A stretch of DNA of 64,000 nt from DASYTH01 sp035762905 (GTDB lineage Bacteria > Actinomycetota > Actinomycetes > Mycobacteriales > Pseudonocardiaceae), in assembly GCF_035762905.1 (NCBI RefSeq), contig NZ_DASUCC010000028.1, positions 62,001-126,000 on the forward strand. Reading direction: 5' to 3'. A program made the position numbers and the translations under genes. This document shows positions 16,229 through 24,135 of the stretch, piece after piece; positions within the stretch are counted from its first letter, which is position 1; every line of letters begins with the position of its first letter. The notes beneath the pieces were generated by a model. That model had not been told where the DNA came from and ran no database searches. It worked only from the letters and a program-made list of their open reading frames with translations.

Positions 16229-16672
16229 ATGAACGAGGCGGTCGACAAGGTCTCGGAGAAGGTCGCCGACCTCGGACGGGACATCGGCGAGTACATCCGC
16301 CAGCAGCGCAACAACGCCAAGATCTCGTTGCGCCAGTTGGCCAAGCGAACCGGTGTGTCCAACCCGTACCTGAGCCAGATCGAGCGTGGGCTGCGCAAGC
16401 CGAGCGCGGAGATCCTGCAGCAGATCGCCAAGGGCCTGCGGATCTCGGCCGAGGCGCTGTACGTGCAGGCCGGCATCCTCGATCTGCCGAAGGGCGGTCC
16501 GGTGGTCGACGCCATCCGGGCGGACAGCGAGCTCACCGAGCGGCAGAAGCAGGTGTTGCTGGACGTCTACGAGTCGTTCCGCCGGGAGAACGACGCGGTA
16601 CGGTCCACAGTGGAGGGGTCTGATGTGGACGGTGAGACCAGGACATCGAGCGGGCCCCACACCAAGGAGTGA
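16229..16672 (+). CDS. XRE family helix-turn-helix regulator (Rv0474 ortholog)
   Basis: A 147-residue regulator. The XRE helix-turn-helix is at about residues 24-80 (IRQQRNNAKISLRQLAKRTG, then NPYLSQIERGLRKPS), followed by a helical region and a polar, disordered tail. The order helix-turn-helix gene, HbhA-like gene, DUF2516 gene is that of Rv0474-Rv0475-Rv0476 in M. tuberculosis, so orthology is likely. Rv0474 has been reported to be a copper-responsive repressor; whether that holds here is untested. The stop is followed 9 nt later by the HbhA-like ATG, so the two genes form an operon. Confidence 0.9.
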   Translation: MNEAVDKVSEKVADLGRDIGEYIRQQRNNAKISLRQLAKRTGVSNPYLSQIERGLRKPSAEILQQIAKGLRISAEALYVQAGILDLPKGGPVVDAIRADSELTERQKQVLLDVYESFRRENDAVRSTVEGSDVDGETRTSSGPHTKE

Positions 16673-16681
16673 GTGACGATC

Positions 16682-17350
16682 ATGACCATGCCGAAGGCGA
16701 AGGACGTGCAAAAGGCGCGCAAGCAGGCGGTCGAGGCGCTCGGCGCCGCCGCCGAGCAGGTCCGCACCCCGCTGCTGGCCGCCATCGGCGCCGGTGACCT
16801 GGCCACCCAGGCCATCGTCGACGCGGTCAACAAGGCCCGGACCCGGGTCAACGCCGGCACCGAGAAGGCGAAGACCGCCGCCGAGAACCTGCCGAGCGAC
16901 CTGACCGCGCTGCGCGAGAAGGTGGACCCGGCCGAGCTGCGCAAGCTGGTCGACGACTACACCGACGCCGCGCAGAAGCTGTACGTGAAGCTGGCCGGCG
17001 CCGGCGAGGACGCGGTGGCCAAGCTGCGCGCCAAGCCGCAGGTGCAGAAGGCCCTCGACCAGCTCGAGGTGGCCATCGCCACGCTCCAGGAGCGGGTCGG
17101 CGACGCCGCGGGCGACGCCCGTGAGCTGGCCGACGAGCTGCTCACCCGGGTGAGCAGGCGGACCCGGTCGGTCGGCGAGAAGACCGCCCGCAACGTGCAG
17201 AAGGCCGCCGCCGAGGTGGCCGCCGACGTGCAGGAGGCCGGCGACGAGGTGGCGCACGAGGTGCGCAGCACCACCCGCAAGGCGGCCAACAAGACCGCCC
17301 CGCGGCGCCCGGCCAAGAGCACCCAGAGCAAGACCACCGGCGGCAAGTAA
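16682..17350 (+). CDS. hbhA: Heparin-binding hemagglutinin-like (HbhA) protein
   Basis: A 222-residue, mostly coiled-coil protein with a lysine/alanine/proline-rich C-terminus (TRKAANKTAPRRPAKSTQSK), the layout of mycobacterial HbhA, in which the Lys-rich tail binds sulphated glycans. It lies directly after the Rv0474-like gene, matching the position of Rv0475. Orthologs in non-pathogenic actinomycetes are more likely cell-surface or DNA/lipid-associated structural proteins than adhesins. ATG 16682 is favoured; a GTG at 16673 lies too close to the AAGGAG site. A strong terminator follows. Confidence 0.8.
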   Translation: MTMPKAKDVQKARKQAVEALGAAAEQVRTPLLAAIGAGDLATQAIVDAVNKARTRVNAGTEKAKTAAENLPSDLTALREKVDPAELRKLVDDYTDAAQKLYVKLAGAGEDAVAKLRAKPQVQKALDQLEVAIATLQERVGDAAGDARELADELLTRVSRRTRSVGEKTARNVQKAAAEVAADVQEAGDEVAHEVRSTTRKAANKTAPRRPAKSTQSKTTGGK

Positions 17351-17360
17351 CCCCGTCGCA

Positions 17361-17414
17361 GCCAGGAATGCCCCGTACCCTGCGCCCCGGCGCCGCGTAT
17401 GGGGCATTCCTGGC
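17361..17414 (+). terminator. Long hairpin terminator after the HbhA-like gene
   Basis: The arms GCCAGGAATGCCCC (17361-17374) and GGGGCATTCCTGGC (17401-17414) are perfectly complementary over 14 bp and can extend inward by three more pairs including one G:U. There is no T-run, as usual for actinobacterial stem-loop terminators. It separates the HbhA operon from the next gene, whose -10 box starts 8 nt later. Confidence 0.8.
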
Positions 17415-17435
17415 TCGTCACGTAGTCTTGGCCCT

Positions 17436-17732
17436 GTGCCAGAGACCGCGATTCTGATCCTGGTGATCATCAAATGGGCGGCCGTACCGGTCGGCGTGTT
17501 CGCCTTCGTGCACGCCCTGATGCAGCGCCCGGACGCGTTCACGGCCGCCGACCGGATGACCAAGCCCGCCTGGTTGGCGATCACCGCAGGCGCCGCCGTC
17601 GCGCTGCTGCTGTTCAGCTTCGCCGGGATCACCTGGATGTTCTGGATGGCCGGCCTGGTGGCCGCGCTGGTCTACATCGTCGACGTGCGACCCAAGCTCA
17701 ACGAGGCGCAGCGCGGGAACAGGTGGGGATGA
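17436..17732 (+). CDS. DUF2516 family small membrane protein
   Basis: A 98-residue protein with three hydrophobic segments (about residues 5-27, 45-62 and 65-83) and the PxxFxxADR-type loop of DUF2516, ortholog of Rv0476. Function unknown. A TAGTCT -10 box (17423-17428) lies 7 nt before the GTG start, suggesting a leaderless transcript. The stop codon overlaps the next start (ATGA). Confidence 0.88.
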   Translation: MPETAILILVIIKWAAVPVGVFAFVHALMQRPDAFTAADRMTKPAWLAITAGAAVALLLFSFAGITWMFWMAGLVAALVYIVDVRPKLNEAQRGNRWG

Positions 17733-18274
17733 CCGCCTGGACCATCGCCGGGTCCCTGCACGTCGAACGCGCCGTCGACCGGCCCGACCTGCTCGGTGCG
17801 CCGGTGGCCGAGGCGCTCGCCGCGCTGCCCGGCGCGGACCGGGTCGGGGTGGCCGCCATCGACCCGGACCTGGCCGACACCGCCGCCTTCTGCGCCACCT
17901 ACGGCACGCCGCTGTCCGCCTCGGCCAACTGCGTCGTGGTGTCCGGCCGGCGCTCCGGCGTGGAGCGGTTCGCCGCCTGCCTGGTGCTGGCCACCACCCG
18001 GGCCGACGTCAACGGGGTGGTGCGCCGCCGGCTGGATGTCCGCAAGGCCTCGTTCGCCCCGATGGACACCGCGGTCGAGCTGACCGGGATGGCCTATGGC
18101 GGGATCACCCCGATCGGGCTGCCGGACGGATGGCCGCTGCTGGTCGACGCGGCCGTGGCCGAATTACCCGAGCTGGTCGTCGGCAGTGGGATCCGGGGCA
18201 GCAAGCTGCTGGTGTCCGGCCGGTTGCTGGCCGCCCTGTCCGGTGTGGAGGTCACCGCGGCGCTCGGCCGTTAG
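17729..18274 (+). CDS. YbaK/EbsC (aminoacyl-tRNA deacylase-like) protein
   Basis: A 181-residue protein resembling the YbaK/ProX family of tRNA editing domains. The DVRKASFAP segment holds the conserved lysine, and the AYGGITPIGLP segment is the family's GG-x-x-P-x-G signature. Such proteins hydrolyse mischarged aminoacyl-tRNA, for example Cys-tRNA(Pro) or Ala-tRNA(Pro). The substrate here is not predictable. Its ATG overlaps the DUF2516 stop and has GGTGGGG as the ribosome site. Confidence 0.8.
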   Translation: MTAWTIAGSLHVERAVDRPDLLGAPVAEALAALPGADRVGVAAIDPDLADTAAFCATYGTPLSASANCVVVSGRRSGVERFAACLVLATTRADVNGVVRRRLDVRKASFAPMDTAVELTGMAYGGITPIGLPDGWPLLVDAAVAELPELVVGSGIRGSKLLVSGRLLAALSGVEVTAALGR

Positions 18275-18284
18275 GGTCGGGACC

Positions 18285-18875
18285 ATGGAGTTCCAGGACG
18301 TGGTGCGGCGGCGCCGCATGATCCGAACCTATGACGTGGACCGGCCGGTGCCGCCGGAGATCGTGGACCGGATGGTGGACAACGCGGTCCGGGCGCCGTC
18401 CGCCGGGTTCTCCCAGGGCTGGGGCTTCCTGGTGCTGGACACCCCGGCGGACATCGACTGGTTCCGGGAGGCCTGCCGCCCGGCGGACGGGTCGGCGGAC
18501 TACCTGGCGGTCACGGTCCAGGCGCCGCTGCTGATCGTGGTGCACTCCAACAAGGACGTCTACCTGGACCGGTACGCCCAGCCGGACAAGGGGTTCACCG
18601 ACCGGTCCGAAACGCGGTGGCCGGCGCCCTACTGGGACATCGACGCCGGGATGGCCGCGCTGCTGATCCTGCAGACCGCCACCGACGCCGGCCTCGGCGC
18701 CTGCTTCTTCGGCCTGCCAAGGGAACGCATCCCGAACTACCGCGCCGCGTTCGGCGTGCCGGACGAGTTCCACCCGATCGGCGCCATCTCCGCCGGCTAC
18801 TCCACCGAGCCGGTCCACGACCTCCGCGCCAAACGCAAACGACCCGACGAGGTGATCCACCGCGGCCGCTGGTGA
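18285..18875 (+). CDS. Nitroreductase family protein
   Basis: A 196-residue flavoprotein of the nitroreductase/NADH oxidase fold. An N-terminal arginine cluster (RRRRMIRTY) is placed as in FMN-binding family members, with the RAPSAGFSQGWGFLV segment, and TATDAGLGACFFGLP near the C-terminus. It could reduce nitro compounds, quinones or a specialised cofactor. A TAGGGT -10 box (18272-18277) lies 7 nt before the ATG. The gene opens the accessory block that is absent between the Rv0476-like and Rv0481c-like genes in mycobacteria. It converges on ilvD, with an imperfect CCCGG/CCGGG stem between them. Confidence 0.88.
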   Translation: MEFQDVVRRRRMIRTYDVDRPVPPEIVDRMVDNAVRAPSAGFSQGWGFLVLDTPADIDWFREACRPADGSADYLAVTVQAPLLIVVHSNKDVYLDRYAQPDKGFTDRSETRWPAPYWDIDAGMAALLILQTATDAGLGACFFGLPRERIPNYRAAFGVPDEFHPIGAISAGYSTEPVHDLRAKRKRPDEVIHRGRW

Positions 18876-18894
18876 CCAGCACCGGACCCCGGGA

Positions 18895-20649
18895 TCATTC
18901 CGGGTCGGGGTCGGGGTTCTTGCCGGGGCGGGCCAGGAACTCGAAGTCGCAGCCGGTGTCGGCCTGGGTGATGTGCTCGTAGTAGAGGGCGCCGTAGCCG
19001 CGCTCGAAGGTCGGCTCCGGCGGGATCCACGCGGCCCGGCGGCGGGCAAGTTCGTCGTCCGGGACGTCCAGACTCAGGGTTCGGGCGGGCACGTCCAGGG
19101 TGATCGGGTCGCCGTCGCGGACCAGCGCGAGCGGACCGCCGACGTGCGCCTCCGGTGCGACGTGCAGCACGCAGGCGCCGTAGCTGGTGCCGCTCATCCG
19201 TGCGTCGGAGATCCGGACCATGTCCCGCACGCCCGCCCGGAGCAGCCGGGTGGGGATCGGCAGCATGCCGTACTCGGGCATGCCCGGCCCGCCCTTGGGC
19301 CCGGCCCCGGCCAGCACCAGCACCGAGTCCGGGGTGACCGGCAGATCCTCGTCGTCGATCCGGTCCCGCAGGTCGCGGTAGCCGTGGAAGACCACGGCCG
19401 GACCGGTGTGCCGCAACAACTCCGGCGTCGCGGCGATGTACTTGATCACCGCGCCGTCCGGGGCCAGGTTGCCACGCAGCACCGCCACCCCGCCCTCGGC
19501 GGCCAGCGGCCGGTCCACCGGGCGGATCACCTCGTCGTCGTGCACGGCCGCGCCGGCCAGCCCTTCGCCGAGGGTCCGCCCGCTGACCGTGATCCGGTCC
19601 AGGTGCAGCCGCGCCCCGAGCCGGGCCAGCAGGGCGCGCAGGCCGCCGGCGTAGTGGAAGTCCTCCATCAGGAACCGGCCGCCGGGCCGGATGTCGGCCA
19701 GCACCGGGGTGTCCCTTGCGATCCGGTCGAAGTCGGCCAGGCCGAGCGGCACCTGGCTGCGGCCGGCCATCGCGATCAGGTGGATCACCGCGTTGGTGGA
19801 CCCGCCGAGGGCCAGCACGGTGGTGACCGCGTCGGCGTAGGCCCGCTCGTCCAGGATCCGCGACGGCCGCAGGTCCGCCCAGACCAGCTCCACCGCGCGC
19901 CGCCCGCTGGCCGCGGCCATCCGATGGTGCGCGGAGTCCACCGCCGGGATCGACGCCGCGCCGGGCAGCGTCATGCCGAGCACCTCGGCCGCGGAGGTCA
20001 TCGTGGACGCGGTGCCCATCGTCATGCAGTGCCCGGGTGAGCGGGCCAGCGCCGCCTCCAGCTCCGACCACTCCGCCTCGCCGAGCCGACCGGCCCGGCG
20101 CTCGTCGGCGTAGCGCCACATGTCGGTGCCGCTGCCGAGCACCTCGCCGCGCCAGTGCCCGGCCAGCATCGGGCCGGCCGGCACGAAGATCGCCGGCAGG
20201 TCCGCGGACGCCGCGCCCATCAGCAGCGCCGGGGTGGTCTTGTCGCAGCCGCCGAGCAGCACCGCGCCGTCGACCGGATAGGACCGCAGGATCTCCTCGG
20301 TCTCCATGGCCAGCAGGTTGCGGTACAGCATCGGGGTCGGCTTCTGGAACGTCTCGGACAGCGTGGCCACCGGGAACTCCACCGGATAGCCGCCGGCCTG
20401 CCACACCCCCCTTGCCACCTGCTCGGCCCGCTCGCGCAGGTGCATGTGGCACGGGTTGATGCCGCTCCAGGTGTTCAGGATGCCGATCACCGGCTTGCCG
20501 AGGTGCTCCTCCGGGTTCAGCCCGAGCTGCCGGCTGCGCGACCGGTGGCTGAACGACCGCAGTCCCTCGCCGCCGTACCACCGGTGGCTGCGCAACTCCT
20601 CCGGCGACCGCCGGGCAGTGCCCGATGGTTCGCTCGCGCGCTCGCTCAC
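18895..20649 (-). CDS. IlvD/Edd family dehydratase, probably for a sugar acid
   Basis: A 584-residue dehydratase. Cysteines at 67 (GINPCHMH), 135 (GGCDKTTP) and 208 (SPGHCMTMG) match the iron-sulphur cluster ligands of IlvD/Edd enzymes. The pattern fits the sugar-acid branch (L-arabonate, D-xylonate, gluconate dehydratases) better than amino-acid IlvD. It is coupled to a DapA-like aldolase gene (GTGA overlap at 20646-20649), which supports dehydration of an aldonic acid to a 2-keto-3-deoxy acid followed by cleavage or a second dehydration. The first residues MSERASEPSG are encoded by a copy of the dispersed repeat and look like a later addition. Confidence 0.83.
   Translation of the reverse strand: MSERASEPSGTARRSPEELRSHRWYGGEGLRSFSHRSRSRQLGLNPEEHLGKPVIGILNTWSGINPCHMHLRERAEQVARGVWQAGGYPVEFPVATLSETFQKPTPMLYRNLLAMETEEILRSYPVDGAVLLGGCDKTTPALLMGAASADLPAIFVPAGPMLAGHWRGEVLGSGTDMWRYADERRAGRLGEAEWSELEAALARSPGHCMTMGTASTMTSAAEVLGMTLPGAASIPAVDSAHHRMAAASGRRAVELVWADLRPSRILDERAYADAVTTVLALGGSTNAVIHLIAMAGRSQVPLGLADFDRIARDTPVLADIRPGGRFLMEDFHYAGGLRALLARLGARLHLDRITVSGRTLGEGLAGAAVHDDEVIRPVDRPLAAEGGVAVLRGNLAPDGAVIKYIAATPELLRHTGPAVVFHGYRDLRDRIDDEDLPVTPDSVLVLAGAGPKGGPGMPEYGMLPIPTRLLRAGVRDMVRISDARMSGTSYGACVLHVAPEAHVGGPLALVRDGDPITLDVPARTLSLDVPDDELARRRAAWIPPEPTFERGYGALYYEHITQADTGCDFEFLARPGKNPDPDPE
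20627..20649 (-). repeat. GAGCGCGCGA-loop repeat at the ilvD start codon
   Basis: The minus strand reads GTGAGCGAGCGCGCGAGCGA from the ilvD start. Loop GAGCGCGCGA is at 20634-20643, flanked by GTGAGC and GCGAAC arms with the same AG/GA tandem mismatch as the other copies. It contains the dapA stop codon and the ilvD GTG start, so it encodes the dehydratase N-terminus. Confidence 0.6.
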
Positions 20650-21563
20650 TGGTGCTCGACCCGCAGCCCCCAGGTCGCCAGGATCGCCCCGACCCGGGCC
20701 CGGCCGGCCGCGTCCAACTCCCGGCTCGGCGGGCGGACCGCGCGCCCGCACAGGCCCAGCTGGGCCAGCGCCTCCTTGACCACCGAGACGTTGTCGGCCG
20801 ACTCGCCGGCCGCGCGCATCTCCTCGAACGGCCGGATCAGCTCCCAGGCCCGCATGGCCTCCGGATAGTCGCCGGCGGTCAGCGCGGCCTGCATCCGGAC
20901 CGCCAGCTCCGGCGCGACGTTGGCCAGGCCGGAGGTGAACCCGTGGGCGCCGACCGCCCGGTAGCCGGGCGCGGACAGCTCGGCCATGCCGGCCACCCAG
21001 GTGAACCGGTCGAGCCCGGCGTCCCTGGCCACGGTGGCGAACCGGACCGGGTCGGGCATCGCGAACTTGACCCCGACCACGTTCGGGCACGCCGCGCCGA
21101 GCGCCGCGAGCTGCGCGCCGCCGATCCGCGGGTTGCGCATGTAGAGCACCACGCCGAGGTCCGGCACCGCATCGGCGATCGCCCGGTGATAGTCCACCCA
21201 GCCGTCCAGCGCCAGGTACGGGTGCACCGGCTGGTGGATCATGATCCCGGTCGCGCCGGCCCGGTGCGCGTACCGGGCCGCGTCGATCGCGGTGGCCAGG
21301 TCGTGGCCGACCCCGCACAGCACGGCCGCGCGCCCGGCGACGGCCTGCACCGTGAGGTCCACCATCCGCTCGGTCTCGGCCGGGCTCAGCGCGTAGAACT
21401 CGCTGGTGTTGCCGTTCGGCGTGATCACCGGGATGCCGCCGGTCAGCAGCCGGTCGACCAGCTTGGCGTGCGCGGTCTCGTCCGGTTCGCCGTCCGGGCC
21501 GAACGGGGTGACGGTGATCGCCACGACCCCGGCGAGCGCCGCGCGCAGTTCCTCATGGGACAT
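20646..21563 (-). CDS. Dihydrodipicolinate synthase/N-acetylneuraminate lyase family aldolase
   Basis: A 305-residue TIM-barrel enzyme. The Schiff-base lysine is K166 (GVKFAMPD) and the catalytic tyrosine is Y141 (VVLYMRNP). The usual TTGE substrate loop is replaced by PNGNTSEF, typical of sugar-acid members such as 2-keto-3-deoxy-arabonate dehydratase. It probably acts on the product of the coupled dehydratase. It overlaps the GntR gene by 11 bp. True DapA of lysine synthesis is unlikely given this context. Confidence 0.85.
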   Translation of the reverse strand: MSHEELRAALAGVVAITVTPFGPDGEPDETAHAKLVDRLLTGGIPVITPNGNTSEFYALSPAETERMVDLTVQAVAGRAAVLCGVGHDLATAIDAARYAHRAGATGIMIHQPVHPYLALDGWVDYHRAIADAVPDLGVVLYMRNPRIGGAQLAALGAACPNVVGVKFAMPDPVRFATVARDAGLDRFTWVAGMAELSAPGYRAVGAHGFTSGLANVAPELAVRMQAALTAGDYPEAMRAWELIRPFEEMRAAGESADNVSVVKEALAQLGLCGRAVRPPSRELDAAGRARVGAILATWGLRVEHQ

Positions 21564-22203
21564 CGGGTAACTCCTCGATCACTCGGTCGGCGAACCGCTG
21601 GATGTGCCGGCGCAGCAGGGCGGCGGCCCGGTCGCCGGCGCCGTCCTCGGCCGCCGCCAGCACCGCGCCGTGCTCGGCCAGCTCGGCCGTCCAGGTGGGC
21701 CGGATGCCCCAGCCGGCGACGGTGATCAGCGCGGTCTGGTCGCGCAGGTCGTCCAGGATTCTGATCATCAGCGGGTTGCCGCAGCCGGCGTACATGGCCC
21801 GGTGGAAGCGCCGGTTGACCAGGCTCATCCGCGCCGGGTCGGCGTTCGGCACGGCCTCGGTGAGGATCTCGCGGGCCGGGCCGAAGTCCGCGCCCGCGCG
21901 CACCGCGCCGCGGACGGCCTCCGGCTCCAGCACGGTGCGCACCTCGTAGACGGCCCGGACCAGCGCCCCGTCCACCACCCGCACGCTGGCGCCCTTGTAC
22001 GGGCTCAGCACCACCAGACCGGTGCCGGCCAGGGTCTTCAGCGCCTCGCGCACCGGGGTCTTGGACACCGCCATGCGCTCGGCCAGCTCGGCCTCGACCA
22101 GGGCCTGGCCGGGCCGCAGCGCGCCGCCGAGGATCTCGTCCCTGATCGCCTCCAGGACGAAGTCGGTGCGCGAGCCGGGCGGCGCGGCACGATGGTATAT
22201 CAT
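21553..22203 (-). CDS. GntR family (FCD/FadR subgroup) transcriptional regulator
   Basis: A 216-residue repressor. The winged helix is at about residues 14-72 (LAERMAVSKTPVREALKTLA), followed by an FCD ligand-binding helical bundle with metal-binding-type His residues (FHRAMY and AEHGAVLAA). FCD regulators commonly sense sugar acids or 2-keto acids. It is the first gene of the aldolase-dehydratase operon and its start codon lies inside an AT-rich palindrome, so it very likely represses its own operon. Confidence 0.92.
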   Translation of the reverse strand: MIYHRAAPPGSRTDFVLEAIRDEILGGALRPGQALVEAELAERMAVSKTPVREALKTLAGTGLVVLSPYKGASVRVVDGALVRAVYEVRTVLEPEAVRGAVRAGADFGPAREILTEAVPNADPARMSLVNRRFHRAMYAGCGNPLMIRILDDLRDQTALITVAGWGIRPTWTAELAEHGAVLAAAEDGAGDRAAALLRRHIQRFADRVIEELPDVP

Positions 22204-22240
22204 ATATGAATACTCTAGGAGGCCCGGTCCCGCTGGTCAA
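22195..22240 (-). promoter_or_regulatory. Leaderless promoter with palindromic operator of the GntR operon
   Basis: On the minus strand, -35 TTGACC (22235-22240), a 17-bp spacer and -10 TAGAGT (22212-22217) precede the ATG at 22203 by 8 nt. The perfect palindrome TCATATATGA (22200-22209) lies at the expected transcription start and includes the start codon; a slightly longer dyad covers 22195-22213. The -10 box shares bases with the TAG stop of the LOG gene. The AT-rich island stands out sharply against its surroundings. Confidence 0.7.
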
Positions 22241-23348
22241 CGGCGTAGGCCTCGAGCAACTCCACCGCTTCGGCCGGTTCGTCGGTGACCAGTAGCCAGC
22301 GCTGCGCGGGCCGGCCCCCGGCCAGCTGCGCCACCAGCGGCGCGGCCGGCACCTGCGTGGTCCAGAAGTCCTTGCCAAGGAACACCATCGGCGCCGGCGG
22401 CCCGTAGTGGTTCTGGGTGTAGTCCTGGAACACCTCCTGCACCGTGCCCGCGCTGCCCGGGGTGTACACCACGCCGCCGGTGGCCACGGTGAGCAGCCCG
22501 TCCTCACGCACCGAGTTGGCGAAGTACTTGGCGTGCAAGGAACAGAACATGTTCGGCGGCTCGTGGCCGTAGTACCACGTGGGAATCCCGATGGTGGGCG
22601 CAGGCGGCGCCGGCACCTCGACCCGCAGCGCGGCGGCCAGCCAGCCGCCGATCTCGGCCGGGTTGTGCCCGAACCGCGGCGCCGCACCGAGTTCGGTCAA
22701 CACATCGTCCACAGTGGATCGCCGGGCGCCGGCGAGCCGAACCCCGAGCGGGACCGCCTCCATCGCCCCCGGCCCGCCACCGGTCAGCACGGTGAACCCG
22801 ACCCGGCTGCGCCCGAGCCACCGCCCCAGTTCCAGCGCCGCCCGGTAACCGGCCGAATCCCGGGTCAGCGCATGCCCGCCCATCACCGCCACCGGCTGGC
22901 AGCCGTCGCGGCCGAGCACATGGCTGAGCGCCTCGGTGATCGCGTGGTCGTGCAGCCGCTCGGCCAGCGCGTGCAGCGGCCCCGGATGCCGGCCGCGTTC
23001 CCTGCTGTGCCGGTAGATCCGCGCGTCCAAAGTGTCCACATAGGATTCCGGTCGAGCCGGGTCGAACCCCTCGAACAGTTCCTCGGGCGTGTACAACGAA
23101 GTCCGGTACACCCGGTACGGAAGGTCCGGTATATCCGGGAACAGCAACGCGCCGGCCGCCTCGGCGCGCCGGGTGGTGGCCGGACCGAGCGCGCAGCCGA
23201 GCAGCACCGCCCCGTCCAAAGCCGTTCGCAGCAGCCGGTCCTCCTCGGCCCCGGTCAGATCCAGCCCGGTGAGCAGCGCGCCCCTCAGGTCATGCCCGGC
23301 CGCCCGGTGCTCCCGCAACTCGTCCAATCCGGTGAACTCGATCCGCAC
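22215..23348 (-). CDS. LOG family Rossmann-fold protein with N-terminal extension
   Basis: A 377-residue protein. The C-terminal two thirds contain lysine-decarboxylase-like/LOG motifs: VMGGHAL, LTGGGPGAMEA and the PGSAGTVQEVF stretch, a variant of PGGxGTxxE. LOG enzymes release ribose phosphate from nucleotides (cytokinin activation). Residues 1-120 are an extension without a recognised domain. It lies upstream of the GntR operon and shares its stop codon with the GntR -10 box, but has no evident functional link. Confidence 0.75.
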   Translation of the reverse strand: MRIEFTGLDELREHRAAGHDLRGALLTGLDLTGAEEDRLLRTALDGAVLLGCALGPATTRRAEAAGALLFPDIPDLPYRVYRTSLYTPEELFEGFDPARPESYVDTLDARIYRHSRERGRHPGPLHALAERLHDHAITEALSHVLGRDGCQPVAVMGGHALTRDSAGYRAALELGRWLGRSRVGFTVLTGGGPGAMEAVPLGVRLAGARRSTVDDVLTELGAAPRFGHNPAEIGGWLAAALRVEVPAPPAPTIGIPTWYYGHEPPNMFCSLHAKYFANSVREDGLLTVATGGVVYTPGSAGTVQEVFQDYTQNHYGPPAPMVFLGKDFWTTQVPAAPLVAQLAGGRPAQRWLLVTDEPAEAVELLEAYAVDQRDRAS

Positions 23349-23400
23349 CCGGCCAGTCTACGAGAGCCCCGGAATTGGTGACCCGCGGAAGCCGACCGGA

Positions 23401-23436
23401 ATTTGTCATCAATGTGATCACAAATGGCGGTAGGCT
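23401..23436 (+). promoter_or_regulatory. 25-bp inverted repeat and -10 box of the orphan membrane gene
   Basis: ATTTGTCATCA (23401-23411) and TGATCACAAAT (23415-23425) form an inverted repeat with one mismatch. A -10 TAGGCT (23431-23436) follows, 6 nt before the GTG at 23443. The dyad takes the place of the -35 and is unusually AT-rich, so an unlinked regulator probably controls this gene. Confidence 0.55.
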
Positions 23437-23442
23437 TTCCCG

Positions 23443-24111
23443 GTGCCGGAGGCGCCGGAGCTCTACGACGCGATCGCAACGGCGCTCGCCGACCTGACCC
23501 GGTGGATATTTGGATCCGGGGTCGTTGCGGTCGTCATTACCACCGTGCTCGGTATCGCCCTGGTGATCAAGAGTTGGATCGACCTCGGCAAGGACGCCGG
23601 AACGGCCGCCAGGGCGGTTGGCCGCGTGGTCGAACGCATTGCGAACCGGCTCGGCGAGCTGACCGCGGTCCGCGTCGCGCTGAGCGTCGTCCTGACCGTG
23701 GTTCTCCTGTCAGTTCAGGTGTTCTGGCTATCGGCCACCTGGGTGGGTGGTGCGGTTCTGTCCCTCGTCTGGACTGAGCTCGCTCCCGGCGTGCCGTGGC
23801 GAACTCTGGCCGGCTACTACACGCTCGGCTGTGCCGCGCTGCTGGTTGTCGGTTGGGTGTTCGGCGCCAAGGACGACCAGCCGATGCGGTTCCTCAGAAT
23901 AACGGGAATTGTCGCCGCCCTTCCGGCTTTGCTGCTCTGCCTCCCGGTGTTCCTGCTGATTGCCGTCGGCGATTTCTACGCCTGGTTCGTGGCGGCATTC
24001 TTTCTTGGCGTGTTCACCTATCTGACGGCAACCTTCGCGGCGATGTTCTCGACGCTGGCAATTCGCTGGGCGTGGAGATCCACAACCGCACCCAGCCCGA
24101 AGCCCGCCTGA
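23443..24111 (+). CDS. Orphan multi-pass membrane protein
   Basis: A 222-residue protein with no recognised family. About five hydrophobic segments are visible: residues 23-44, 77-98, 100-114, 124-141 and a long pair near 150-195. Two amphipathic stretches with Lys/Arg (SWIDLGKDAGTAARAVGRVV) lie after the first segment. Third codon positions use A/T more often than in neighbouring genes, so it may have been acquired. Its promoter has a strong AT-rich dyad. It converges on purU, with a small CCGCC/GGCGG hairpin between them. Confidence 0.7.
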   Translation: MPEAPELYDAIATALADLTRWIFGSGVVAVVITTVLGIALVIKSWIDLGKDAGTAARAVGRVVERIANRLGELTAVRVALSVVLTVVLLSVQVFWLSATWVGGAVLSLVWTELAPGVPWRTLAGYYTLGCAALLVVGWVFGAKDDQPMRFLRITGIVAALPALLLCLPVFLLIAVGDFYAWFVAAFFLGVFTYLTATFAAMFSTLAIRWAWRSTTAPSPKPA

Positions 24112-24120
24112 GCCGGCGAC

Positions 24121-24134
24121 CCGCCGTGCGGCGG
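24121..24134. terminator. Small hairpin between convergent genes
   Basis: CCGCCgtgcGGCGG lies between the end of the orphan membrane gene and the end of purU. It could weakly terminate both directions; there is no T-run. Confidence 0.35.
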
Positions 24135-24135
24135 A

